Shown: piece by piece, positions 55,960 through 64,000 of the stretch | How the letters are laid out: each line of letters starts with the position of its first letter | How positions within the stretch are numbered: position 1 is the first letter of the stretch | Assembly: GCF_001544975.2 (NCBI RefSeq) | Contig: NZ_FCOG02000008.1 | Coordinates: 90,275 to 154,274, forward strand | Reading direction: 5' to 3' | DNA: 64,000 bases | DNA from: Caballeronia arationis | GTDB taxonomy: Bacteria > Pseudomonadota > Gammaproteobacteria > Burkholderiales > Burkholderiaceae | Translations under genes and position numbers: made by a program | Notes under the pieces: model-generated | The model's input: only the letters and a program-made list of their open reading frames with translations | What the model was told of the DNA's origin: nothing | Database searches by the model: none

Positions 55960-56083
55960 GCGATGCGCCGAGACATTCGAGTTTTACGAATTTCGCGTAA
56001 CGATAGCACAGCGCCGCACGCGTTTAGCGCGCTAAGCATTTCGCGCAATAAACGATGACTTTGCCTCACGCGCTCGTGATCGC

Positions 56084-56785
56084 TCAAGCCGCGAGGAAAC
56101 GATAGAAATTACGTAACATACCGGCCGTTGCGCCCCAGATGAAATACGGAGCCTTCTTTTCGCTCGCGACGTAGGGCATCGCAAAAAAACGACGCTCGCC
56201 GCCTTCCCACTTAAAGAGCCGCACTTCGTGGTGGGCCGGGTTCATCAGGAAAGCGAGCGGGACTTCGAAGATATCGGCGACTTCGAGCGTGTCGGCCGTA
56301 AGCGTAAACGGCGGATGAACCAGCGCGACGACCGGCGTCACGCGAAAACCCGTGCCCGTCAGGTAATCGGGCATCGCGCCGAGAACTTCCACGCGTTCCG
56401 GCGCGAGCCCGACTTCCTCGTGCGCCTCGCGCAAGGCGGTTGCGGCCGCATTGGCGTCTTCCGGCTCGCGGCGGCCTCCGGGAAAGCTGATCTGTCCGGC
56501 GTGGTCCGAGAGATGATCGGCGCGCTGGGTGAGCAGCACCGACAACCCCTGATCACGCACGACGAGCGCCACCAGCACCGACGCCACGCGCGGATCGCCC
56601 CCGATCGCCTTGATCCGCGCTTCGGGCGGTTCCTGCGACCAGTCGAGCGTCTCCTTGAAGCGCGCGCGCAGGCCGTCGGGCGTCAGCCGCGCGGCGGGAA
56701 TGGGCGGCAGATTCGCGCCGGTCGAAACGACGGGCAGAAGTTCGGGCTCGAGGATGCGCGGAGTCGATTGCTTGCTGGCGGACAC
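56084..56785 (-). CDS. NUDIX hydrolase, CoA pyrophosphatase type
   Basis: The 233-residue protein has the Nudix box GGRREPEDANAAATALREA followed by HEEVGL, in the UPF0035 context of CoA diphosphatases (LLTQRADHLSDHAGQISFPGG). The enzyme probably cleaves CoA or its derivatives to phosphopantetheine and ADP. The start is a GTG at 56785 without a strong ribosome binding site, so the N-terminus is uncertain by a few tens of residues. It follows rplS across a terminator. Confidence 0.87.
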   Translation of the reverse strand: MSASKQSTPRILEPELLPVVSTGANLPPIPAARLTPDGLRARFKETLDWSQEPPEARIKAIGGDPRVASVLVALVVRDQGLSVLLTQRADHLSDHAGQISFPGGRREPEDANAAATALREAHEEVGLAPERVEVLGAMPDYLTGTGFRVTPVVALVHPPFTLTADTLEVADIFEVPLAFLMNPAHHEVRLFKWEGGERRFFAMPYVASEKKAPYFIWGATAGMLRNFYRFLAA

Positions 56786-56830
56786 GGAGGGAAAGAATCG
56801 AGGCGGAAAACCAATTTGAACACATCAAAG

Positions 56831-56858
56831 AAAAAAGCACCCGGATGGGTGCTTTTTT
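56831..56858. terminator. Terminator after rplS
   Basis: AAAAAAGCACCC and GGGTGCTTTTTT form a perfect 12-bp stem around GGAT, with T-tracts on both strands. It separates the rpsP-rimM-trmD-rplS operon from the NUDIX gene. Confidence 0.92.
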
Positions 56859-56873
56859 TGGGTAGCGCAGCTC

Positions 56874-57260
56874 TTATTCCTTGGAAGCAGCACGGTCCTT
56901 CGAGACCAGCTTTTCCTTGATTCGAGCCGACTTGCCCGAGCGCTCGCGCAGGTAGTACAGCTTTGCACGACGCACGTCACCGCGACGCTTCACGACGATG
57001 CTCGCGAGCAGCGGCGAGTACGTCTGGAAGGTACGCTCGACGCCTTCGCCCGACGAAATCTTGCGGACGATGAAATTCGAGTTGAGACCGCGGTTGCGCT
57101 TTGCGATCACCACGCCTTCGTAAGCCTGGACACGCTTGCGCGTACCTTCGACCACGTTGACGCTGACGATGACCGTATCGCCGGGGGCGAATTCGGGGAT
57201 GGACTTATCGCCGAGTGCGCGCGCGATTTCTTCCTTCTCGAGTTGTTCAATCAGATTCAT
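56874..57260 (-). CDS. rplS: 50S ribosomal protein L19
   Basis: The 128-residue L19 protein lies at the 30S-50S interface. It starts [22 protein letters not shown] and has [23 protein letters not shown] and [26 protein letters not shown] chose the ATG at 57260 because AGGAG lies 6 bp upstream and the family start matches. It is the last gene of the rpsP-rimM-trmD-rplS operon. Confidence 0.98.
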   Translation of the reverse strand: MNLIEQLEKEEIARALGDKSIPEFAPGDTVIVSVNVVEGTRKRVQAYEGVVIAKRNRGLNSNFIVRKISSGEGVERTFQTYSPLLASIVVKRRGDVRRAKLYYLRERSGKSARIKEKLVSKDRAASKE

Positions 57261-57402
57261 TACTGACTCCTGGTGCCATCTTGCCGAAGTTGTGTGCCCG
57301 CTTCGCGTGGCCTCGGTAGAGGATGGGTTCACATCTGACGCCGTTCACGAATGGCCGGCGCCGCCTTGACGCCTCGTTCGATCGGCCGAAAGCGCGAATT
57401 GC

Positions 57403-58173
57403 CTATTGCGCCTTCGATGCCTCTTTCGCGAGACTTGCGAGCCATGCCTCGTCGGCACGGCTCAACATCTTGTTCCTGCGCGCCCGCGCGATCAGATCGG
57501 GGCGCTTTTCCAGCGTGTTCTTCAGCGACTCGCGCCGCCGCCACGCCTCGATTTCCTTGTGATGGCCGCCGAGCAGCACATCCGGTACGCGCATGCCTTC
57601 GTATTCTTCTGGCCGCGTGTAATGCGGACAATCGAGCAGCACATCGACGAAACTGTCCTGCACCGCCGACTGCGAGTCGTTCAGCACGCCCGGAAGCTGC
57701 CGCACGACTGCGTCCATCAGCGCCATCGCCGGCAGTTCGCCGCCGGACAGCACGAAGTCGCCGAGACTGACTTCCTCGTCGACGACTCGCTCGATCAGGC
57801 GCTGGTCGATCGCTTCGTAACGCCCGCACAGCAACACGAGCCCGGGCTCCTGCGCGAACCGCATTACGCGATCGTGATCGAGCGTCGCGCCTTGCGGCGA
57901 CATCATCACCACCCGCGTAGTCGCGACGCCCTGTTCTGCCTGCGCGGCTTTCGCTGCGGCGATCGCGTCTTCGAGCGGCCGCGCCAGCATGACCATGCCC
58001 GGACCGCCGCCATACGGACGATCGTCGACGGTCCGATAGTTGTCGGTGGTGAAATCGCGCGGATTCCACGTGCGCAGACCGAACCGTTCCTGCTTCACCG
58101 CCCGGCTGGTGATTCCCCAGTCGGTCAGCGCGCGAAACATTTCGGGGAAGAGCGTCACGACATCGAACTGCAT
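57403..58173 (-). CDS. trmD: TrmD, tRNA (guanine37-N1)-methyltransferase
   Basis: TrmD makes m1G37 in tRNAs to prevent frameshifts. The 256-residue SPOUT enzyme has [21 protein letters not shown], the trefoil knot region [22 protein letters not shown] and [15 protein letters not shown], then [10 protein letters not shown] and the C-terminal helix domain. It lies 30 bp downstream of rimM. Confidence 0.97.
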   Translation of the reverse strand: MQFDVVTLFPEMFRALTDWGITSRAVKQERFGLRTWNPRDFTTDNYRTVDDRPYGGGPGMVMLARPLEDAIAAAKAAQAEQGVATTRVVMMSPQGATLDHDRVMRFAQEPGLVLLCGRYEAIDQRLIERVVDEEVSLGDFVLSGGELPAMALMDAVVRQLPGVLNDSQSAVQDSFVDVLLDCPHYTRPEEYEGMRVPDVLLGGHHKEIEAWRRRESLKNTLEKRPDLIARARRNKMLSRADEAWLASLAKEASKAQ

Positions 58174-58203
58174 CGCTCTCTCCCCTTGCTGTTCATGACA
58201 GAT

Positions 58204-58932
58204 TTAATAGTCGGCGTCCCAGTCGACGACGATTTTCTTCGCCGCCTGATCTACCGTTTTGACGTACACACCGACGAACGGAATCAGCCGTTCGCCGTTG
58301 ACCGGCTTGCCGTCTTTCGAGGTAGCCGGATACTCGATGCGCATGATGGAATGCGCGCCGTTGTCGATCATGTCGGCGACGCGGCCCAGAGCCACGCCCG
58401 CCTCGTTCTCGACATCCAGGCCGATCAGGTCGACCCAGTAGAATTCGTCTTTGTCAGCAAGCTGCGGGAAGTCTCCACGCGGTATATGCACCGTATGGCC
58501 GCGCAGTGCAAGCGCCGCGTCGCGGTCATCGCAGCCGGAAAGCCGCGCGACGATGGTATCGCTATGCACCTTCGACTGCATGCACCGCGCCGACGTCAGG
58601 TCGCGACCCTTCACGAGCCACCAGCGTTTCGCCGAAAGCATCGCGTCTCCGCCGTGCCCCGCGTTTGCGTGCGGCACCACTTTGACCCAGCCCTTCAGGC
58701 CGTAAGCATCGACGATTGCACCGACTTCGATCGCATCGTCCGGCAGGGTTTCGACCGGCTCGATGGCGGCGGATTGCGCATTTTGCGCATCCTCGCCAGA
58801 AGCGTCAGCGGCCACGCGACGTGCGCCCGGCTTGCGGACGAACGCACCGAACGTGGCAACATCTTTTTGCTCGGGCTTTGCTTCCGGACGCACATCATGC
58901 GCCTGACCGGAACCCGAATCACGCGCGGACAT
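58204..58932 (-). CDS. rimM: RimM, 16S rRNA processing protein
   Basis: RimM helps mature the 30S head, binding S19. The 242-residue protein has a typical RimM core ([19 protein letters not shown], then [13 protein letters not shown] and [14 protein letters not shown]). It also has a non-conserved N-terminal extension of about 70 residues, rich in Ala, Glu and Arg, which most bacteria lack. I chose the ATG at 58932, with GAGAGG upstream. It precedes trmD. Confidence 0.95.
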   Translation of the reverse strand: MSARDSGSGQAHDVRPEAKPEQKDVATFGAFVRKPGARRVAADASGEDAQNAQSAAIEPVETLPDDAIEVGAIVDAYGLKGWVKVVPHANAGHGGDAMLSAKRWWLVKGRDLTSARCMQSKVHSDTIVARLSGCDDRDAALALRGHTVHIPRGDFPQLADKDEFYWVDLIGLDVENEAGVALGRVADMIDNGAHSIMRIEYPATSKDGKPVNGERLIPFVGVYVKTVDQAAKKIVVDWDADY

Positions 58933-59029
58933 CGACGACCTCTCGAGCAAACTTCAACCGAACCTCGGCAGCGAATATCGACCGGACGATGCGCGCCGGT
59001 TGGCGGCATACGTCACCGTCGACTTTCAC

Positions 59030-59284
59030 TCAGGCAGCCGGTTGAGCTTGTTGCGATTGCTTGACCAGACGCTCGACGGTCGGCGACAGTTGCGCGCCAA
59101 CGCCTTGCCAGTAAGTCAGGCGGTCTTGCGCGATGCGAAGCGCTTCGCCCTTGGTGGCGACCGGGTTGTAGAAACCTACGCGCTCGATGAAGCGGCCGTC
59201 ACGGCGGCTACGCGAATCGGTTGCAACGATGTTGTAAAAGGGGCGCTTCTTCGAGCCGCCACGAGCCAAGCGGATGATGACCAT
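59030..59284 (-). CDS. rpsP: 30S ribosomal protein S16
   Basis: The 84-residue S16 starts [20 protein letters not shown] and has [14 protein letters not shown] and [20 protein letters not shown], as expected. It heads the rpsP-rimM-trmD-rplS operon, driven by the promoter at 59331-59359. Confidence 0.98.
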   Translation of the reverse strand: MVIIRLARGGSKKRPFYNIVATDSRSRRDGRFIERVGFYNPVATKGEALRIAQDRLTYWQGVGAQLSPTVERLVKQSQQAQPAA

Positions 59285-59593
59285 GCTGAAATCCTTGAAA
59301 AACCGGGGTTCGGAACTACCAAAACACGCGATTATAGCGGGAAAGCGGAGCCTTAACAAACACTTAACCGGATAAATCGAGATGGCGCCAGCCGCAAGTG
59401 CCAGAGAAGCCGGCAAATTATCGTCTTCGGCGAACGCGGCCAGACATGAATTCTAGCGCGCCAGACCATCCTGGCGGCGGATCTCGGGGAGCCTGCTTGG
59501 CGGCGAGCCTGTACGGGGGCGTAGAATGCGGCGTCGGGCGCGCGGCAGGTCTGCGCGCCTTCGCCTCAGGTCCACCGCTTTCACCCATCGCCG
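59285..59593. other. 309-bp divergent spacer between rpsP and the TM2 gene
   Basis: It contains the rpsP promoter (59331-59359). Between 59400 and 59590 nothing gene-like is visible; open frames there lack family resemblance. I see no clear promoter for the TM2 gene. Confidence 0.55.
59331..59359 (-). promoter_or_regulatory. Sigma-70 promoter of rpsP-rimM-trmD-rplS
   Basis: On the minus strand TTGTTA (59359-59354) and a perfect TATAAT (59336-59331) are exactly 17 bp apart. The start point is near 59324, about 40 nt before the rpsP ATG. Confidence 0.85.
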
Positions 59594-60097
59594 ATGAATC
59601 CCTCGTCTTCCGCTACCAAACCGCCCACCTCCAGCACGTCCAACCGGCCCACCGAACGCTTCCGCTCGAAAACGCTGACCGCCGCCCTCGCCTTTCTGCT
59701 GGGCAGCATCGGCGCGCATCGCTTCTATCTATATGGAATGCGCGACAAGTTCGGCTGGGCGCATATCGTTGGCATCGTGCTCGGCGCGTTCGGCTATATG
59801 TTGCTGGCCTCGACGGAGCGCGCGTCGCTGCTCGGCTGGGTGCTCGTCTTCCCCGGCGCCGTCTCGCTGCTTGCCGCGTTTCTCTCCGCGATCGTCTACG
59901 GTCTGCGCCCCGACGCGAGATGGGACGCGCAGTTCAACGCGAACACGGGCCGGCACAGCCGCTCGGGCTGGACGGTGATCTTCGTCGTGATGTTTTCGCT
60001 GCTGATCGGCGCATTTCTCCTGATGACGGGGCTCGCGCTGACGTTTCAGACCTATTTCGAAGGCCAGGTGCAAGCAGCGAAGGCCCTTTCGCAGTAA
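59594..60097 (+). CDS. TM2-domain membrane protein
   Basis: The 167-residue protein has a TM2 domain (SKTLTAALAFLLGSIGAHRF, then YLYGMRDKFGWAHIV) followed by two further membrane helices. Its disordered N-terminus is rich in Ser, Thr and Pro. The function of TM2 proteins is unknown. It is convergent with the radical SAM gene, with an 8-bp gap. Confidence 0.85.
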   Translation: MNPSSSATKPPTSSTSNRPTERFRSKTLTAALAFLLGSIGAHRFYLYGMRDKFGWAHIVGIVLGAFGYMLLASTERASLLGWVLVFPGAVSLLAAFLSAIVYGLRPDARWDAQFNANTGRHSRSGWTVIFVVMFSLLIGAFLLMTGLALTFQTYFEGQVQAAKALSQ

Positions 60098-60104
60098 CGC
60101 CGGC

Positions 60105-61253
60105 TCAGAAAAGCTTCAACTGGACGCTATCGGCCGCCTTGCCGCGCGCGCTCGACGCGTCCGGCCGGTGGAACCCCGACATGTCGAGAATCCCGCGCTG
60201 CCGCGCGTTCAGGCCGAGGCGCTTCGTCGCTTTCTGGAATCGCTGTTTCAGCATGTCGGCCCATAGTCCTTCGCCTTTCATCCGCGTCGCGAAACTGGAG
60301 TCGTAGTCCTTGCCGCCACGCATGTCGCGCACACGGCTCATCACACGATCCGCGCGATCCGGAAAATGCGCCGCCAGCCAATCCTTGAAAAGCGGCGCGA
60401 CCTCCCACGGCAGACGCAGCACGATATAGCTCGCGCTCGTCGCACCCGCCTCGGCGCAAGCCTCCAGCACACGCTCCATATCCGGCTCCGTCACGAACGG
60501 AATCACGGGCGCGATGCTGACGCCCACCGGAATGCCCGCCTCGCTCAACGTGCGAATCGTGCGCAGTCGCCGCGACGGCGTTGCCGCGCGCGGCTCCAGC
60601 GTGCGCGCGATATCGGCATCGAGCGTCGTCACGGTGATGGCTGCCATCACTTGTCCGCGTTGGGCCATCGGCGCGAGCAGGTCGATGTCGCGCTCGATTA
60701 GCGAAGACTTCGTGATCGCCGCGAACGGATGCCCGCGCTCATGAAGAATTTCGATCACCCGGCGCGTGAGACGCAAATCGCGCTCGACGGGTTGATACGC
60801 GTCGGTATTCACGCCGAGCGCGATCGGTTCCGGCTCATAAGACGGCTTCGACAACTCCCGTTCGAGCAGTTCGCCCGCGTTGACCTTGGCATAAATGCGG
60901 CTCTCGAAGTCGAGACCGGGCGAAAGCCCCAGGTAACTGTGCGTCGGCCGGGCGAAACAGTAGATGCAGCCGTGCTCGCAGCCGCGATACGGATTTAGCG
61001 AAACGGAAAACGGGATATCCGGCGACGAGTTGCGCGTAAGGATGCTCTTCGCGCGCTCTTCGAAAACCTGCGTGCGCAGAACGGGCGAGCCGCTGCCATC
61101 TTCTGCATCGGTGTGCAGCCAGCCATCGTCGATGCGCTCGCGCTCGTCTCTCTCGTAGCGCCCCTGCAGATTGGTGACCGCGCCCCGCCCCTTGAGCGGC
61201 GCCGGCGGCGCGACTGGGAATTCGAGGTCGTCGGGGGGATCGTCGGGAGACAT
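60105..61253 (-). CDS. Radical SAM protein of the PA0069/SplB-like family, SOS-controlled
   Basis: The 382-residue protein has the Cys-x3-Cys-x2-Cys motif CEHGCIYC in the context SLNPYRGCEHGCIYCFARPTH. This defines the SplB-like radical SAM group (COG1533), related to spore photoproduct lyase. It ends VQLKLF; the QLKLF part resembles the beta-clamp-binding motif QLxLF. A near-ideal LexA box (61275-61302) lies 22 bp upstream of the start. Together these suggest a DNA repair role, which is inference, not known activity. Confidence 0.9.
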   Translation of the reverse strand: MSPDDPPDDLEFPVAPPAPLKGRGAVTNLQGRYERDERERIDDGWLHTDAEDGSGSPVLRTQVFEERAKSILTRNSSPDIPFSVSLNPYRGCEHGCIYCFARPTHSYLGLSPGLDFESRIYAKVNAGELLERELSKPSYEPEPIALGVNTDAYQPVERDLRLTRRVIEILHERGHPFAAITKSSLIERDIDLLAPMAQRGQVMAAITVTTLDADIARTLEPRAATPSRRLRTIRTLSEAGIPVGVSIAPVIPFVTEPDMERVLEACAEAGATSASYIVLRLPWEVAPLFKDWLAAHFPDRADRVMSRVRDMRGGKDYDSSFATRMKGEGLWADMLKQRFQKATKRLGLNARQRGILDMSGFHRPDASSARGKAADSVQLKLF

Positions 61254-61274
61254 TGCGGCTGGCCATGAAGCGTT

Positions 61275-61302
61275 GTGATACTGTATAAATATACAGTATC
61301 AC
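61275..61302. promoter_or_regulatory. LexA (SOS) box upstream of the radical SAM gene
   Basis: A 28-bp perfect inverted repeat: arms GTGATACTGTAT and ATACAGTATCAC with the spacer AAAT. It contains CTGT-N8-ACAG and matches the E. coli LexA consensus almost completely. TTGGTC and TATACA elements (16-bp spacing) of a likely promoter for the radical SAM gene flank or overlap it on the minus strand. Confidence 0.9.
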
Positions 61303-61321
61303 GGACCAATCGCAAGCAGAA

Positions 61322-61810
61322 TCAGACGTCGACGAGGATCGTCAGCGTCTCCTTGATCTCCTCCATCACCACGTAGCTTTTCGACTGCACTGCGCCCGGT
61401 AATTGCAGCAGGATGTCGCCGAGCAGTTTCCGGTAATCGGCCATTTCGCCGATGCGCGCCTTGATCAGATAGTCGAAATCGCCCGAGACGAGATGGCATT
61501 CGAGCACTTCGGGAATGCGCTGCACCTCGCGGCGAAATTGCTCGAACATGTTGCCGCTCTTGTGGTCGAGCGTGATCTCGACGAAAACCAGGAGCGCCGC
61601 GCCCAACTCGGCCGGATTCACGCGAGCGTAGTAGCCCGTGATCACGTTGTCGCGCTCCATGCGCTTGACGCGCTCGATGCACGGCGTCACCGACAGTCCA
61701 ACGCGCTCCGCGAGGTCCTTCATCGCCATGCGGCCGTCCTGCTGGAGCAGGTTGAGGATCTTGTGATCGAGCTTGTCGAGCGTGCGAACTGGATTTCGCT
61801 GAGTTCTCAT
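61322..61810 (-). CDS. Lrp/AsnC family transcriptional regulator
   Basis: The 162-residue regulator has the AsnC helix-turn-helix (LDKLDHKILNLLQQDGRMAM, then KDLAERVGLSVTPCIERVKR) and the C-terminal RAM ligand domain (VECHLVSGDFDYLIKARI-type, here VLECHLVSGDFDYLIKAR). It is divergent from dadA, which it probably activates in response to alanine or leucine, as in other Proteobacteria. The intergenic region has A/T-rich stretches suited to Lrp binding. Confidence 0.93.
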   Translation of the reverse strand: MRTQRNPVRTLDKLDHKILNLLQQDGRMAMKDLAERVGLSVTPCIERVKRMERDNVITGYYARVNPAELGAALLVFVEITLDHKSGNMFEQFRREVQRIPEVLECHLVSGDFDYLIKARIGEMADYRKLLGDILLQLPGAVQSKSYVVMEEIKETLTILVDV

Positions 61811-61962
61811 GTGTTTTTACTGAAAATCGAGCAAATACAATAACAAAAACTAGAGTTTGATCAATAGTATAGGCGATAACACTAGACCAACCGTCAATCC
61901 TGGCTTCGATTCCTCTTTCGAAAGCGCGCGAGTGACGACCATCGAAATCTCACGGAGAACTC

Positions 61963-63255
61963 ATGCGAATCGTCATTCTGGGAAGCGGCGTCGTCGGCGT
62001 CACGAGCGCCTATTACCTCGCTCGCGCGGGCCACGAAGTCACGGTCATCGACCGCGAAGCCGGCCCCGCCCTCGAAACGAGTTTCGCCAATGCCGGCCAG
62101 ATTTCGCCGGGATACGCATCGCCGTGGGCGGCACCAGGCGTGCCGCTCAAGGCCGTCAAGTGGATGTTCGAGAAGCACGCGCCGCTCGCCATCCGGCTCG
62201 ACGGAACCGCGTTCCAGTTGCAGTGGATGTGGAAGATGCTGCAGAACTGTACGCAGGATCGCTACACGGTCAACAAGGGCCGCATGGTGCGCCTCGCTGA
62301 ATACAGCCGCGACTGCCTGCAGGCCCTGCGCGCCGATACCGGCATCCAGTACGAAGGACGCACCGGCGGCACGTTGCAAGTGTTCCGCACCCAGCAGCAA
62401 CTAGACGGCGCCGCGAAAGACATCGCCGTGCTGAAGGAAGCGAACGTGCCGTTCGAACTGCTGTCGCCTGCCGATCTGTTCAAGGCCGAGCCCGCGCTCG
62501 CCGCCGTGTCGCACAAGCTGACGGGCGGCCTGCGCCTGCCGAACGACGAAACCGGCGACTGCCAGAAGTTCACCACGCGCCTTGCCGCGATGGCCGAAGC
62601 GCTCGGCGTGAAGTTCCGCTACAACACGCCGGTCGACGCGCTCGCCATGGCGAACGGCCGCATTGCGGGCGTGCAGTGCGGCAGCGAACTCGTACGCGGT
62701 GATTCGTATGTCGTGGCGCTCGGCTCGTATTCGACGAAGCTGCTGGGCGACCTCGTGAAGATTCCTGTCTATCCGCTCAAGGGCTATTCGATCACCGCGC
62801 CGATCGTCAATACGAACGCCGCGCCCGTTTCGACTGTGCTCGACGAGACCTACAAGATCGCGATCACCCGTTTCGACGACCGGATTCGCGTCGGCGGGAT
62901 GGCTGAAATCGTCGGTTATGAGAAATCGCTCAAGCAAGCGCGCCGCGAGACGCTCGAAATGTGCGTGAACGACCTGTTCCCCGGCGGCGGCGACACATCG
63001 AAGGCATCGTTCTGGACGGGCCTGCGCCCGATGACGCCGGACGGCACGCCTATCGTCGGACGGACGCCGGTGCCGAACCTGTTCCTCAACACGGGACACG
63101 GCACGCTCGGCTGGACGATGTCGTGCGGCTCGGGCCAGTTGCTCGCCGACCTGATGTCGGGCAAGCAGCCGGCGATCCAGTCGGATGACCTGTCGGTGCA
63201 TCGCTACTTCGGCGACACGCGCGTGAACACGCGGCCGTCATACGCAGGGGCATGA
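61963..63255 (+). CDS. dadA: DadA, D-amino acid dehydrogenase small subunit
   Basis: DadA is a membrane-bound FAD enzyme that oxidises D-amino acids such as D-alanine to keto acids, feeding electrons to quinone. The 430-residue protein has the FAD motif [20 protein letters not shown], the [21 protein letters not shown] family segment and [20 protein letters not shown] near the C-terminus, with [16 protein letters not shown]. The divergent Lrp gene is its probable regulator; a terminator follows. Confidence 0.96.
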   Translation: MRIVILGSGVVGVTSAYYLARAGHEVTVIDREAGPALETSFANAGQISPGYASPWAAPGVPLKAVKWMFEKHAPLAIRLDGTAFQLQWMWKMLQNCTQDRYTVNKGRMVRLAEYSRDCLQALRADTGIQYEGRTGGTLQVFRTQQQLDGAAKDIAVLKEANVPFELLSPADLFKAEPALAAVSHKLTGGLRLPNDETGDCQKFTTRLAAMAEALGVKFRYNTPVDALAMANGRIAGVQCGSELVRGDSYVVALGSYSTKLLGDLVKIPVYPLKGYSITAPIVNTNAAPVSTVLDETYKIAITRFDDRIRVGGMAEIVGYEKSLKQARRETLEMCVNDLFPGGGDTSKASFWTGLRPMTPDGTPIVGRTPVPNLFLNTGHGTLGWTMSCGSGQLLADLMSGKQPAIQSDDLSVHRYFGDTRVNTRPSYAGA

Positions 63256-63285
63256 CGCGGCGCGTTCCCAGACGCGATGAAACTG

Positions 63286-63312
63286 AAACGGCGCCCGAGG
63301 GCGCCGTTTTTC
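63286..63312 (+). terminator. Rho-independent terminator after dadA
   Basis: AAACGGCGCCC and GGGCGCCGTTT form an 11-bp stem with a very tight GA turn, followed by T residues. It lies 30 bp after the dadA stop, in front of the convergent acyl-CoA dehydrogenase gene. Confidence 0.88.
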
Positions 63313-63331
63313 GTTGACGTCGCGATGACCG

Positions 63332-64000
63332 TCAAAACTGATCTTCGTGCAATGCCAGAATCCCCTGCTCGCCGTTCGCGCTGACGATCGACGCTTCGAT
63401 GCCCGGCGCAAGCGTCAGCACGTGTTCCGCAAAAAACTGCGCGGTCGCGATCTTAGCGCCGTAGAACGCTTCGTCCTCGCCGCGCTTCTCGCTCGCGACG
63501 AGCAATGCACGCGCCATCTGCCAGCCCGACAGCACAATGCCCGCGAGTTTCAGATACGGCACGCTGCTGGCGAACACGGCGTTCGGGTCGCTCTTCACCT
63601 TCGCGACGACGAACTCGACCGCCCGCGCAAGCGACAGGCTGCCCGCGCTCAGATGGCGATGCATCGATTTGAACGGCTGACCGTCGCGTTCCGCGAGCGC
63701 CGCGATGGTCTCGTCGACCTGCGCGAGCAATACCTGCGCGGTCGCGCCGCCGTCGCGAACCGTCTTGCGGCCGATCAGGTCGTTTGCCTGGATCGCGGTC
63801 GTGCCTTCGTAGATCGTCAGGATGCGCGCGTCGCGGTAATACTGCGCAGCGCCCGTTTCTTCGATGAAGCCCATGCCGCCATGCACCTGCACGCCGAGGC
63901 TCGCGACATCAATCGACATTTCCGTGCTCCAGCCCTTCACGATCGGAACCAGGAATTCGTAGATTGCCTGATGGTTCGCGCGTACCTTCTCGTCCGGATG
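63332..64000 (-). CDS. Acyl-CoA dehydrogenase, C-terminal part (continues beyond the window)
   Basis: This is the last 222 residues of a larger enzyme; the reading frame is open to the right edge of the window (first visible residues HPDEKVRANHQAIYEFL). The GGMGFIEETGAAQYYRDARI and TIYEGTTAIQANDLIGRKT motifs are the catalytic-base and FAD regions of the FadE/DmdC-type acyl-CoA dehydrogenases of about 600 residues. The C-terminal acyl-CoA dehydrogenase extension domain follows. The substrate chain length cannot be told from this part. Confidence 0.9.
   Translation of the reverse strand, partial: HPDEKVRANHQAIYEFLVPIVKGWSTEMSIDVASLGVQVHGGMGFIEETGAAQYYRDARILTIYEGTTAIQANDLIGRKTVRDGGATAQVLLAQVDETIAALAERDGQPFKSMHRHLSAGSLSLARAVEFVVAKVKSDPNAVFASSVPYLKLAGIVLSGWQMARALLVASEKRGEDEAFYGAKIATAQFFAEHVLTLAPGIEASIVSANGEQGILALHEDQF

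Overview
The window is a stretch of core chromosome from a high-GC (roughly 63-65%) betaproteobacterium of the family Burkholderiaceae, most likely Paraburkholderia, Caballeronia or Burkholderia. The evidence is protein similarity as I recall it plus gene order: fabH-plsX-rpmF-yceD/yceF, rluC next to a long-tailed RNase E, moaA-mobA-moeA, lutABC with a FadR-type regulator, thyA/folA, pmbA/darP, and rpsP-rimM-trmD-rplS. I see no insertion sequence, prophage, CRISPR array or integron. Nearly all the DNA is coding and the strands alternate in short operons.

Layout. 1-3.9 kb: fatty-acid/phospholipid and ribosome cluster (fabH partial, plsX, rpmF, yceD on minus) divergent from a Maf pyrophosphatase and a tetrapyrrole-methylase-fold methyltransferase. 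4-8 kb: rluC, a HAD phosphatase, a Rieske protein and sppA on minus, then a 918-bp leader region before rne (8-11.4 kb). 11.6-15.6 kb: molybdenum cofactor genes moaA, mobA, moeA, a small membrane protein and a GNAT acetyltransferase. 15.6-21.5 kb (minus): rmuC, a 2-hydroxyacid dehydrogenase, an NhaD-like antiporter coupled to a LUD protein, and pncB. 21.8-26 kb: fdxA, tRNA-Asn, lutABC and its divergent GntR regulator with a well-defined promoter/operator. 26-29.8 kb: a 24-residue membrane peptide, creA, an AraC regulator, azlCD and an unknown gene. 29.8-35 kb: a UvrD-like helicase, two small secreted Lys/Ala-rich proteins, an S4-domain protein and a MATE transporter. 35-42 kb: a PLD lipoprotein, fumC, a methyltransferase with a regulatory domain, a thioesterase, a mini-lipoprotein and an ArsR regulator. 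42-48.8 kb: a FecR-like protein with a Gln/Pro-rich tail, thyA, a sigma-54 enhancer-binding protein divergent from an unknown small gene, and folA. 48.8-55 kb: pmbA, darP, mog, orn, an M48 protease, rsgA and a DUF2007/zinc-ribbon protein. 55-59.3 kb (minus): a CobD/CbiB-like protein, a NUDIX hydrolase and rplS-trmD-rimM-rpsP. 59.6-64 kb: a TM2 protein, an SOS-type radical SAM protein, an Lrp regulator divergent from dadA, and the 3' part of an acyl-CoA dehydrogenase.

How it works together: most genes are housekeeping (translation and ribosome assembly, RNA decay, Moco, folate/thymidylate, lactate and D-amino-acid oxidation). The most interesting parts are regulatory. A near-ideal LexA palindrome lies in front of a radical SAM protein that ends in a beta-clamp-binding-like motif (60.1-61.3 kb). 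A second, weaker LexA-like site overlaps the start of the helicase (31.9 kb). A sigma-54 promoter with a candidate upstream activator site lies between an enhancer-binding protein and an orphan small gene (47.2-48.1 kb). A FliA-like promoter precedes an unknown gene (28.9 kb).
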